Part shown: in pieces, positions 23,184 through 29,838 of the stretch
How the letters are laid out: each line of letters starts with the position of its first letter
How positions within the stretch are numbered: the first letter of the stretch is position 1
Source of the DNA: JBDREW01 sp043819385
Lineage (GTDB): Bacteria > Patescibacteriota > Minisyncoccia > Minisyncoccales > GWA2-38-27
Assembly (NCBI GenBank): GCA_043819385.1
Contig: JBDREW010000042.1
Location: 1 to 34,207 of the forward strand
Direction of reading: 5' to 3'
DNA length: 34,207 nucleotides
Made by a program: the position numbers and the translations under genes
The notes under the pieces: model-generated
Database searches by the model: none
Told to the model about the DNA's origin: nothing
What the model saw: only the letters and a program-made list of their open reading frames with translations

Positions 23184-23255
23184 TGTCCCCAGAAGGAATC
23201 GAACCTTCATCAATGGCTCCGCAAGCCATTACTCTATCCGTTAAGCTATGGGGAC
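23184..23255 (-). tRNA. tRNA-Arg (anticodon GCG)
   Basis: Acceptor GTCCCCA with TGGGGAC, discriminator A, T-arm GAAGG-TTCGATT-CCTTC, anticodon stem ATGGC/GCCAT with loop TTGCGGA. The anticodon is GCG, reading CGC/CGU. Most bacteria use ACG (edited to ICG) for this box. No encoded CCA. Confidence 0.93.
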
Positions 23256-23270
23256 CCTAGAAACTTTATG

Positions 23271-23355
23271 CGGAGGAGGTGAGATTCGAACTCACAGGCC
23301 ATATAAAACGGCATGGATTAGCAATCCATTGGAATAACCATTATCCGACTCCTCC
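23271..23355 (-). tRNA. tRNA-Ser (anticodon GCU)
   Basis: Acceptor GGAGGAG with CTCCTCC, discriminator G; anticodon stem ATGGA/TCCAT with loop TTGCTAA gives GCU (AGC/AGU serine). Long variable arm of class II and T-arm GTGAG-TTCGAAT-CTCAC. No encoded CCA. Directly upstream of tRNA-Arg on the same strand. Confidence 0.95.
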
Positions 23356-23384
23356 TTAATATTTTAATTATATAATTATATATA

Positions 23385-23413
23385 ATCATATCTATAAAAA
23401 ACAACAAAGTCAA
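23385..23413 (-). promoter_or_regulatory. minus-strand promoter of the tRNA-Ser(GCU)/tRNA-Arg unit
   Basis: On the minus strand TTGACT (complement of 23408-23413), 17-nt spacer, TATGAT (complement of 23385-23390), about 30 bp before the tRNA-Ser 5' end. It diverges from the promoter at 23438-23466. Confidence 0.7.
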
Positions 23414-23437
23414 TCTTATTTTAAGTTAATTAAAAGA

Positions 23438-23466
23438 TTGATTTTGATATAATTTTATGTTATTAT
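23438..23466 (+). promoter_or_regulatory. promoter of tRNA-Ser(UGA)
   Basis: TTGATT (23438-23443), 17-nt spacer, TATTAT (23461-23466), seven bases before the mature tRNA. Confidence 0.78.
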
Positions 23467-23473
23467 CTTATTC

Positions 23474-23560
23474 GGAGGGGTCGCATAGTCCGGCTTATTG
23501 CAGCGGTTTTGAAAACCGCCGTCCTTTTTGGACTCGCGAGTTCGAATCTCGCTCCCTCCG
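23474..23560 (+). tRNA. tRNA-Ser (anticodon UGA)
   Basis: Acceptor GGAGGGG with TCCCTCC (one wobble), discriminator G; anticodon stem GCGGT/ACCGC with loop TTTGAAA gives UGA. Class II variable arm GTCCTTTTTGGAC, T-arm GCGAG-TTCGAAT-CTCGC. No encoded CCA. Its 3' end is duplicated 141 bp downstream. Confidence 0.95.
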
Positions 23561-23742
23561 CATATAAAACTTAAAATACCGAAGGTATATTTAAGCTTTT
23601 ATAAGGTGTGGAGCGTTTAGATTCGAACTCTCACCGAATTGCGACGAGCGAAGCGAGGAGGCAATGTCCTTCGGGCAACTCATCGAATCTCGCTCCCTCC
23701 GCATACAAATTTGGAATACTAAAGGTATATTAAAGTTTATTT
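23542..23742 (+). mobile_element. mini-element with duplicated tRNA-Ser 3' end
   Basis: The 23 bp from the T-loop through CATA (23542-23564) recur exactly at 23683-23705, and the following AT-rich ~37 bp (AATACCGAAGGTATAT versus AATACTAAAGGTATAT) are also duplicated with changes. Between the copies lie an inverted, degraded tRNA-end copy (GGAGCG..TTAGATTCGAACTC) and the core 23633-23682, which matches the tRNA-Glu element core apart from two 3-bp gaps. Reading into the core from either side, one meets a T-arm. No gene is carried. Confidence 0.65.
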
Positions 23743-23771
23743 TATTGTTCTTTTACAAAAAGGAGTTTTTT

Positions 23772-23954
23772 ATGAAGTTTTCAAAAGTTAAAGGACCTGC
23801 TTATTTTGCTGTTATAAATTTAGATGAAGAAATGCCTATTTTTGTTAAAGATATTGAAGGAAGGTTAAGAAATTTACAATATGGTAAATTAGATTTATCT
23901 AAGTTCGGCATTAATCCTGATACAGAGGTTCAAGTTGTAAGGTTCAAATTATAA
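23772..23954 (+). CDS. small hypothetical protein
   Basis: 60 aa from ATG 23772, with AAAAGGAG at 23758-23765 as a good Shine-Dalgarno. A longer upstream reading would run through the duplicated tRNA end and is rejected. The sequence (KGPAYFAVINLDEEMPIFVKD, LRNLQYGKLDLSKFGINPDTEVQVVRFKL) looks like a compact beta-rich fold; no family is recognised. A terminator follows. Confidence 0.65.
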   Translation: MKFSKVKGPAYFAVINLDEEMPIFVKDIEGRLRNLQYGKLDLSKFGINPDTEVQVVRFKL

Positions 23955-23962
23955 ATATCAAA

Positions 23963-23993
23963 AAAAGTAGAGATATATTCTCTACTTTTATTT
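23963..23993 (+). terminator. intrinsic terminator
   Basis: AAAAGTAGAGA (23963-23973) pairs perfectly with TCTCTACTTTT (23979-23989) around TATAT, ending in TTTTATTTT. Confidence 0.85.
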
Positions 23994-23999
23994 TATAGA

Positions 24000-24071
24000 A
24001 AAAGGGAAAGATAGATAGAGCCCCGACCTCTCTTCGAGAGGGAGAGGAAGTTTTGTAGAGGTCGGGGCTCT
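24000..24071 (+). repeat. family A hairpin repeat, copy 4
   Basis: Arms GAGCCCCGACCTCT (24018-24031) and AGAGGTCGGGGCTC (24057-24070), inner loop TTC instead of TTA. It lies between two convergent genes, directly after the comF stop. Confidence 0.9.
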
Positions 24072-24075
24072 AATT

Positions 24076-24810
24076 TTAATTCTGGCCTCTGGCGATAGCA
24101 ACTCCCCAGATTTGTTTTGCTTTCGATTGTTTTAAAACAAAAGCGCATTCTTCCATTGTAGAGCCAGTAGTAAAAACATCATCTATCAATAGAATTTTTT
24201 TATTTGTTATTTTTTCTTGATTTTGGCAGGAAAATACTTGTTTGATATTTTCTTTTCTTTGATCTTTTTTTAATTCCATTTGAGGGGGAGTTTCTTTTAT
24301 TTTAATTAAAATATCATTATAAATTGGGATTTTTAAAGATTTTGATAATTCTTTTCCTATTTCATTTGCTTGATTAAAACCTCTTTGTTTTATTTTCTTT
24401 TTATGAAGTGGAATTGGGATTATAATAAATTCTTTAAAATCTAAAGATTTATTTAGTTTAATAAAATGAATTAAAATTAAATGAGATAGTAATTTTGATA
24501 GTTCTTTGATATATGGTTGATATTTAAATTGGTTTATTAATTTTTTAATAATGTTATCACTATATGAGACGGCACAATATAGTCCATTTAATGTTTTAGT
24601 TCTTTTGCAAAAATTACAAGTTTTTCCATCAACTACTATATTTTGAGAATGACAAAATGGGCAGTATTGTCTTTCTAAAATATCAATTAGAGAAAAACAA
24701 TCTTGGCAAAGATAATCTTTTTCTTTTCCACAGTTTAAACAAAATTTCGGAAAAAGAATATCTAATATATTTTCTTTTATTTTGGATAAAATTATTTTCA
24801 TTATTTTCAT
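24076..24810 (-). CDS. comF: ComF-family phosphoribosyltransferase-like protein
   Basis: 244 aa. N-terminal zinc-ribbon pairs (FCLNCG, LCQDC, CPFC, CNFC), middle part with IIPIPLHKKKIKQRGFNQA, and the C-terminal PRTase PRPP-binding motif ILLIDDVFTTGSTMEEC. ComF proteins are needed for natural transformation in several bacteria, handling incoming single-stranded DNA; with the adjacent type IV pilus genes a DNA-uptake role is plausible but inferred. The gene is transcribed away from the pilus cluster, with the family A tandem array between. Confidence 0.92.
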   Translation of the reverse strand: MKIMKIILSKIKENILDILFPKFCLNCGKEKDYLCQDCFSLIDILERQYCPFCHSQNIVVDGKTCNFCKRTKTLNGLYCAVSYSDNIIKKLINQFKYQPYIKELSKLLSHLILIHFIKLNKSLDFKEFIIIPIPLHKKKIKQRGFNQANEIGKELSKSLKIPIYNDILIKIKETPPQMELKKDQRKENIKQVFSCQNQEKITNKKILLIDDVFTTGSTMEECAFVLKQSKAKQIWGVAIARGQN

Positions 24811-24835
24811 TATAATTCAAGTTATAAAAAAGAGA

Positions 24836-25078
24836 AAAGAGAAGCTGGGAAGAGCCCCGACCTCTCTTCGAGAGGGAGAGGAAGTTTTGTAGAGGTCGGG
24901 TCTCGGAGGAGGGAGAAAAGAGAAGCTGGGAAGAGCCTCGACCTCTTTTTGAGAGGGAGAGGAAGTTTTGTAGAGGTCGGGGCTCGGAGGAGGGAGAAAA
25001 GAGAAGCTGGGAAGAGCCTCGACCTCTCTTTGAGAGGGAGAGGAAGTTTTGTAGAGGTCGGGTCTCGGGGGAGGGAGA
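24836..25078 (+). repeat. three family A repeats in exact 81-bp tandem
   Basis: Left arms start at 24852, 24933 and 25014, exactly 81 bp apart; right arms at 24891-24904, 24972-24985 and 25053-25066. Arms vary at one or two bases (GAGCCCCGAC or GAGCCTCGAC; GGGTCTC or GGGGCTC) and the inner loop varies (TTC, TTTTG, TTT). The 343-bp gap between the divergent comF and pilM genes holds little else. Confidence 0.95.
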
Positions 25079-25156
25079 AAAGAGAATTTGAAGTTTATTT
25101 TTATTATTTTTATTTTTGATATTTAATATGTTATTTTACATTTTGATTTTAATATG

Positions 25157-25194
25157 TTTTCCACATACTTGCTTTTTTTTAGATATGGTAAAAT
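25157..25194 (+). promoter_or_regulatory. DnaA-like box and extended -10 before pilM
   Basis: TTTTCCACA (25157-25165) fits the DnaA-box consensus TTWTNCACA. TATGGTAAAAT (TAAAAT at 25189-25194) is an extended -10. Transcription would then begin near 25201, at the preferred pilM ATG, implying a nearly leaderless mRNA. No good -35 is seen. Confidence 0.45.
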
Positions 25195-25201
25195 AAAATT
25201 A

Positions 25202-26278
25202 ATGTTAGGATTTAGATTTGGCTCTAAAAATTTTTTAGGTGTGGATATTGGAACTTCTTCAATTAAAATTATTGAATTATCTAAACAGGGAAAAGAAATA
25301 AAACTTGAAAATTACGCTGAAGTAAAAACATCGCTTGCTAGGAAAAAAGTTATTAAACCTTTCAAAAAAAATAATCTTTTATTGTCTGATCAAAATATAG
25401 CAAAAGCGATTCAGTCTATTTTTAAGGAAGCAGGTATTCAAACAAAAGAAGTTAATTTTTCTATACCTGATTTTTCTACTTTTTTTACTACATTTGAAAT
25501 ACCAGCAATGAGTAAAGAAGAAATACCTGAAACAGTCAAGTATGAAGTAAGGCCATATATTCCACTTCCTCTTTCTGAAATAACTTTGGATTGGTCAGTT
25601 GTTAAAGGAGAACCGGGAAAAACACCCCTTAAAATTTTAGTTGTAGCAATTCCAAATGAAATTGTAAGTCAATATAGAACAATAGCTAGTTTAGCAGGAT
25701 TGAAACTTAAAGCATTAGAACCAGAAGCTTTTGCCTTAGTGAGAGCAGTGTCTGATAAAGATGAAAAAAAAGTATCAGCTTTAATAGATATTGGAGCGCG
25801 CAGTACTACTTGTACAATTCTTGACCAAGGAATTTTAAAAATAAGTCATAGTTTTAATGTTGCAAGTAATCAACTATCAGAGCAATTAGCAAATTCTTTA
25901 AATATTGATTATAATAAAGCTGAGGAATTAAAAAGAAGATATGGATTAGGTATTGTTTCAGAAGATACGAAAGAGGAGTATAAGGATATAAGGAATATTT
26001 TAATTCCAATGGTTGATGCCCTCATAGAAGAAGTTAAAAAGATATTTAGAGATTTTTATCAAAATGAAGGAAAAGAAATTGAAAAAATTATTTTAGCAGG
26101 GGGATTGGCTTTTATGCCAAATTTAAAAGAATATTTTTTTGCTGAATTAAAAAAAGAAGTGATTGTTGCTAATCCTTTTGTAAAGATTTCTCATTCTTCT
26201 GTTCTTGAGAAAACATTAAAACAGGAGGGTCCATCTTATGCTGTAGCAGTTGGACTTGCTTTAAAAGGATTAGAATAA
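25202..26278 (+). CDS. pilM: type IV pilus assembly protein PilM
   Basis: About 358 aa from ATG 25202 (an in-frame ATG at 25154 would overlap the -10). Actin-like fold: FLGVDIGTSSIKIIEL (phosphate 1), ALIDIGARSTTCTILDQG (phosphate 2), IILAGGLAFMPNLKEYF (adenosine motif), and ASLAGLKLKALEPEAFALVRA. PilM sits on the cytoplasmic face and binds the N-terminus of PilN, linking the pilus motor to the inner-membrane platform. First gene of the pilus cluster. Confidence 0.9.
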   Translation: MLGFRFGSKNFLGVDIGTSSIKIIELSKQGKEIKLENYAEVKTSLARKKVIKPFKKNNLLLSDQNIAKAIQSIFKEAGIQTKEVNFSIPDFSTFFTTFEIPAMSKEEIPETVKYEVRPYIPLPLSEITLDWSVVKGEPGKTPLKILVVAIPNEIVSQYRTIASLAGLKLKALEPEAFALVRAVSDKDEKKVSALIDIGARSTTCTILDQGILKISHSFNVASNQLSEQLANSLNIDYNKAEELKRRYGLGIVSEDTKEEYKDIRNILIPMVDALIEEVKKIFRDFYQNEGKEIEKIILAGGLAFMPNLKEYFFAELKKEVIVANPFVKISHSSVLEKTLKQEGPSYAVAVGLALKGLE

Positions 26279-26310
26279 AAATTATAATTATAATAAAGTT
26301 TAAGTTACCT

Positions 26311-26350
26311 ACTCGCTATGTTTTCTGCTATAAGCAGAATGCAAGAGAGT
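26311..26350. repeat. family B hairpin repeat, divergent copy
   Basis: Inner stem TTCTGC-TATAA-GCAGAA with outer ACTCGC..GAGAGT. Gap-free over 35 positions with the tsaD copy; the two changed stem pairs are compensatory. The flank AAGTTA..AAGTTTTAAG matches that of the copy at 27580-27617. Confidence 0.75.
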
Positions 26351-26365
26351 AAGTTTTAAGAAAAT

Positions 26366-26893
26366 ATGGCTATAGAAATTGATTCAAGGATGCAGATTAA
26401 AAAATTATTTTGGCCTTTTGTTTTTATAACCGTTTGTCTGTCTTTATTTTTGATTCTTTTAGGTACTTATTTTTATTTTGGAATAGCTTCAAAAAAAATA
26501 GTTGATGATATTGAAAAAAAGAATAAAGAACTCATAACATCTCCTTCTGAAAAAATATTAGAACAAGAAGTATTTTTGTATGAATCAAAAATAAATAATT
26601 TTAAAAAAGTATTTTCAAATCATCAAAAAGTATTAAATGTATTTAGTTTTTTAGAACAAGTTACTCATCCAGATATTTTGTTTTCAGATTTTAGTTTTGA
26701 TTCTTCTACAAGAGCAATTAATGTTTCTGGAAAAGCAGAAGATTTTACATCTCTTGGACAGCAATTACTTATTTTTAAACAAATAGAAATTTTAAAAAAT
26801 ATTAATTTATCAGGGATCAGTATAAATGATGAAGGAGAAATTGACTTTTCTTTTCAATTTACTTTTTTACCACAATCTTTAAAAGAAGAATAA
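26366..26893 (+). CDS. pilN: PilN-like inner-membrane pilus protein
   Basis: 175 aa: short cytoplasmic N-terminus (AIEIDSRMQIKKLFW), one membrane helix (about 15-37), a coiled-coil (KKIVDDIEKKNKEL, ILEQEVFLYESKINNFKKVFSNHQ), and an alpha/beta ferredoxin-like domain (FSFLEQVTHPDILFSDFSFD, INVSGKAEDFTSLGQQL). The topology and gene order after pilM fit PilN; the sequence is divergent. The N-terminus lacks an obvious INLLP motif. Confidence 0.7.
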   Translation: MAIEIDSRMQIKKLFWPFVFITVCLSLFLILLGTYFYFGIASKKIVDDIEKKNKELITSPSEKILEQEVFLYESKINNFKKVFSNHQKVLNVFSFLEQVTHPDILFSDFSFDSSTRAINVSGKAEDFTSLGQQLLIFKQIEILKNINLSGISINDEGEIDFSFQFTFLPQSLKEE

Positions 26894-26960
26894 TACATAT
26901 TTGCATAGATATTTTATGTTTTAAAGCATAATCGTTTATGTTTATCTGTTTACAATAAAT

Positions 26961-27527
26961 ATGTCTCGTTTAATTTATGCTATTGGTTTTTTAATTTTAA
27001 TTATAACTATTTTATTAGGATTTTTAATTTGGTGGCCGAAACTTCAGGAATTTTCAATTCTTAGAGATAAATTAAGTTTTAAAGATGCAGAAATAGAGCA
27101 AAAGAAAGAATATTTTAAGAATTTAAGTTCTATTTCAAATAAATTAACAAATTATTCAGAAGAATTAGTTAAGATTGATTCTGCTTTTCCAGTTGATCCT
27201 TCAGTGCCTGAATTGTTTAATTTTATAGAAGTTACAAGTTCAGAAAATGGTTTAATTTTAGAAACATTAACAGCAGGAGAGTTTTCTCAAAATACAGAGA
27301 ATCAAGAGATTAATGAAATTTCTTTTAATTTAGTAGTTTTAGGATCTTATTCGGCATTTAAGAATTTTCTTTCAGCTATTTATGCAAATACAAGAATGAT
27401 TGATATAGAATCAATTAATTTTTCTGCTCCAGAAGATGAAGATTTATTTTCTTTTAATTTAAATTTAAATACTTATTCACATTCAGGAACAAGAGAAATT
27501 AAATCAGATATAGAAGAGATAGAATAA
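26961..27527 (+). CDS. pilO: PilO-like inner-membrane pilus protein
   Basis: 188 aa: N-terminal membrane helix (about 3-24), coiled-coil (LRDKLSFKDAEIEQKKEYFKNLSSISNKL), then a beta-alpha domain (PVDPSVPELFNFIEVTSSENGLILETL, VVLGSYSAFKNFLSAIYANTRMIDIESI). The FP-x-D-P/LF-FIE pattern is the usual PilO signature. It partners PilN in the alignment subcomplex. Confidence 0.75.
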   Translation: MSRLIYAIGFLILIITILLGFLIWWPKLQEFSILRDKLSFKDAEIEQKKEYFKNLSSISNKLTNYSEELVKIDSAFPVDPSVPELFNFIEVTSSENGLILETLTAGEFSQNTENQEINEISFNLVVLGSYSAFKNFLSAIYANTRMIDIESINFSAPEDEDLFSFNLNLNTYSHSGTREIKSDIEEIE

Positions 27528-27579
27528 ATAAAATTTTATAATTTATGTAGTTTGTATTAATATTAAAAACTTCTAAGTT

Positions 27580-27617
27580 ACCCGCCCGCAACGCTTCGCG
27601 TAGCGATGCGGGCGGGT
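27580..27617. repeat. family B hairpin repeat between pilO and the pilP-like gene
   Basis: ACCCGCCCGCAACGCTTCGC and GTAGCGATGCGGGCGGGT form an imperfect GC-rich palindrome inside an otherwise AT-rich gap, complementary in sense to the copy at 10741-10774. Confidence 0.88.
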
Positions 27618-27632
27618 AAGTTCTAAAAAAAT

Positions 27633-28016
27633 ATGGCTATTCAATTTGTTCAAAAAAGAAAAAAGCAAAAATATTTAATTATAGTTTTCGGAATAGTATT
27701 TTTAATTACTGCTGTTGTTCTTTGGTATGGATTTTTAAAAAAAGAGGAAATTACTACTACGAATTTTTTAACTCCCTTAAGAGAAGTAAAAGTAGATTTT
27801 GATTTTTTGGATAGTATTATTTTTAGTAAATTAAATGAATTTGATAAAATTTCCCCTTTTGATGAAGAAGCAGGGAGAAAAAATCCATTTATGCCTTATG
27901 GAAATGGTAATCTAAAAAATAATTCAGAAGTAGATAATGAAATAAATTCAGAAATAGATAATGAAATAAATTCAGAGATAAATAATGAAGCAAATTCAGA
28001 AATAAATGAACCTTAG
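27633..28016 (+). CDS. small membrane protein of the pilus cluster, PilP-like
   Basis: 127 aa: basic start (QKRKKQKYL), one membrane helix (about 13-31), a short extracytoplasmic part with GRKNPFMPY, reminiscent of the GRRDPF motif of PilP-type proteins, and a low-complexity tail of repeated (E/D)NEINSEI units from an 18-21-bp DNA repeat. Its place between pilO and pilB supports a pilus platform role. The PilP assignment is tentative because the HR domain is missing. Confidence 0.6.
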   Translation: MAIQFVQKRKKQKYLIIVFGIVFLITAVVLWYGFLKKEEITTTNFLTPLREVKVDFDFLDSIIFSKLNEFDKISPFDEEAGRKNPFMPYGNGNLKNNSEVDNEINSEIDNEINSEINNEANSEINEP

Positions 28017-28029
28017 GCAGTGTTTTATC

Positions 28030-28098
28030 TTGTGGTGTTGTAATATTATAGTGTTAATAATTTTTTCATTACAATGCTACAATATTGCAACACTACAA
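28030..28098. repeat. gene-less inverted-repeat element
   Basis: Left arm 28030-28055 (starts TTGTGGTGTTGTAATATT) and right arm 28073-28098 (ends GCAACACTACAA) are imperfect 26-bp inverted repeats around a 17-bp AT-rich loop; most mismatches are transitions. It fills nearly the whole gap before pilB. Confidence 0.75.
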
Positions 28099-28106
28099 AA
28101 TAAACA

Positions 28107-28529
28107 ATGTCTCTTGTAAGAGAATTAGTAAAAAAGAAAATACTGGAAAAATCAAGAGCAACTGCTTTAGAATATGAAATAAAATCTTCTGGAAAGAGAG
28201 AAGAAGAAATTATTTTAGAAAAAGAGTTAGTGACAGAAGATTTTTTATTTGGATTAAAGAGCGAGCAATTAAAAATACCGTTAAAGATAGTTTCTTCAGA
28301 AGATGTTTTGTTAGATGTTTTAGAAACAATTCCCGAAGAATCGGCTAAGTATTATTGGATGATTCCTATATCTAAAAAAGATAACACATTAGAAATAGGA
28401 ATGGTTTTCCCGGAAGACGTAAAAGCTCGTGAAGCTTTAGAATTTTTAGCAAGACAGAATAAATTTAGTTATAGAATTTTTCTTATTACTATAACAAATT
28501 TTGATGATCTTTTAAAAAAAATATCATAG
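28107..28529 (+). CDS. pilB: type IV pilus assembly ATPase PilB, N-terminal fragment
   Basis: 140 aa corresponding to the MshE/GspE N-terminal domain (ILEKELVTEDFLFGLKSEQLKIPLKIV, MIPISKKDNTLEIGMVFPEDVKAREALEFL). The frame ends at FDDLLKKIS just after an eight-base A-run (28514-28521). With seven As it would continue KKYHSLRKEVSKALLQLETELK straight into the motor fragment, giving a 576-aa PilB of normal size. Whether this is a real mutation, slippage or an assembly error cannot be decided. Confidence 0.85.
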   Translation: MSLVRELVKKKILEKSRATALEYEIKSSGKREEEIILEKELVTEDFLFGLKSEQLKIPLKIVSSEDVLLDVLETIPEESAKYYWMIPISKKDNTLEIGMVFPEDVKAREALEFLARQNKFSYRIFLITITNFDDLLKKIS

Positions 28530-28608
28530 TTTAAGGAAAGAAGTTTCTAAGGCATTACTTCAGCTTGAGACTGAACTTAAAGATGAAAAAAAAGAAAAAG
28601 TATGGTCA

Positions 28609-29838
28609 ATGAAAGCGGCTGAAGTTGAAAGAATAGCAGAAGAAGCACCAATTTCAAAAGTAGTAGCTGTTATATTAAGACATGCTGTTGATGGAAATGC
28701 CTCTGATGTCCATATTGAACCAGGAAAAGAAAAAGTAAGAGTAAGATTCAGATTAGATGGTATTCTTCATGCTAGTTTGTTTCTTCCATTAAGAATTAGT
28801 GCTGCAGTTATTGCAAGAATTAAGATACTTTCTGTTTTAAAAATAGATGAGACAAGAATTCCGCAAGATGGACGTTGTTCTATAAAGGTAGGAGAAAAAG
28901 ATGTTGATTTTAGGATTTCTACTTTTCCTACTACTTTGGGAGAAAAAGTGGTAATTAGGATTCTTGATTCAAGTAAAAGAAAAGTAGATTTTGCATCTTT
29001 AGGAATAATTGGTCGAAACCTCAGAGTAATGGAGAAAGCTCTTAAAAAAACATATGGAATGATTTTAGCTACTGGTCCAACAGGGACTGGAAAAACAACT
29101 ACTCTTTATTCTGTTTTAGGAGTTTTGAATAGGGAAGAAGTGAATGTAATGACATTAGAAGATCCAGTTGAATATTTTGTTGAAGGAGTTAATCAGTCGC
29201 AAATTAAGCCAGAAATTGATTATACTTTTGCAACTGGTCTTCGTCATATGGTTAGGCAGGATCCAGATATAATTATGGTTGGAGAAATTCGTGATGAAGA
29301 AACAGCTTCATTAGCTATTCATGCTACATTAACAGGTCATGTTGTTTTATCTACTTTACATACTTCAAATGCAATAGGAGTAATCCCAAGGTTAGTTGAT
29401 ATGGGAGTACAGGTATTTCTTTTACCCCCTACTTTAAGCGTTGCAACTGCTCAAAGATTAGTCAGAAAGCTTTGTCCACATTGTAAGAAAAAAATAAAAG
29501 CTCCAAAAGAAGTTGAAAAGGTAATTTTGAAAGAACTTGAAGATTTTCCATTAGAAGCTAAAAAAAGCATTAAATCAACTTCTAATTTTTATATTTTTCA
29601 ACCAGTAGGATGTAAAAGATGTGATCAAACAGGGTATTCTGGTAGAATTGGAATTTTTGAAATTTTAGAAATGACTGATGAATTAGCAAAAATAATTTTA
29701 AATAATACTCCTGAGCTTGCGATTAAAGCAGAAGCAAGACGTCAAGGAATGACAACAATGAAACAAGATGGGATAATAAAGATGTTAGATGGTGTTACTT
29801 CTTTTGAAGAAATATTAAGAGTTGCACAGGAGAAATAG
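28609..29838 (+). CDS. pilB: type IV pilus assembly ATPase PilB, motor fragment
   Basis: 409 aa in the frame that should follow the N-terminal fragment; coding in this frame begins about 85 bp earlier, so the ATG here is only the first in frame. Hexameric extension ATPase: SDVHIEP, Walker A GPTGTGKTTT (about 156-165), Asp box VMTLEDPVEYFVEGVNQSQI, Walker B DPDIIMVGEIRDEETA, His box TGHVVLSTLHT, and a four-Cys zinc site (CPHC..CKRC). It powers pilus assembly on the cytoplasmic side of PilC. Confidence 0.92.
   Translation: MKAAEVERIAEEAPISKVVAVILRHAVDGNASDVHIEPGKEKVRVRFRLDGILHASLFLPLRISAAVIARIKILSVLKIDETRIPQDGRCSIKVGEKDVDFRISTFPTTLGEKVVIRILDSSKRKVDFASLGIIGRNLRVMEKALKKTYGMILATGPTGTGKTTTLYSVLGVLNREEVNVMTLEDPVEYFVEGVNQSQIKPEIDYTFATGLRHMVRQDPDIIMVGEIRDEETASLAIHATLTGHVVLSTLHTSNAIGVIPRLVDMGVQVFLLPPTLSVATAQRLVRKLCPHCKKKIKAPKEVEKVILKELEDFPLEAKKSIKSTSNFYIFQPVGCKRCDQTGYSGRIGIFEILEMTDELAKIILNNTPELAIKAEARRQGMTTMKQDGIIKMLDGVTSFEEILRVAQEK

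Noticed and set aside
23664..23771. Upstream extension of the 60-aa gene to give 96 aa
   Set aside because: It would translate the duplicated tRNA-Ser end and the element core; the ATG at 23772 has a proper Shine-Dalgarno.
24836..25078. Regular 81-bp repeats resembling a CRISPR array
   Set aside because: The units are contiguous with no unique spacers, single copies occur elsewhere, and no cas genes are present.
26894..26960. Further inverted repeat in the pilN-pilO gap
   Set aside because: Only TTATG/CATAA with scattered extra matches; too weak in such AT-rich sequence.
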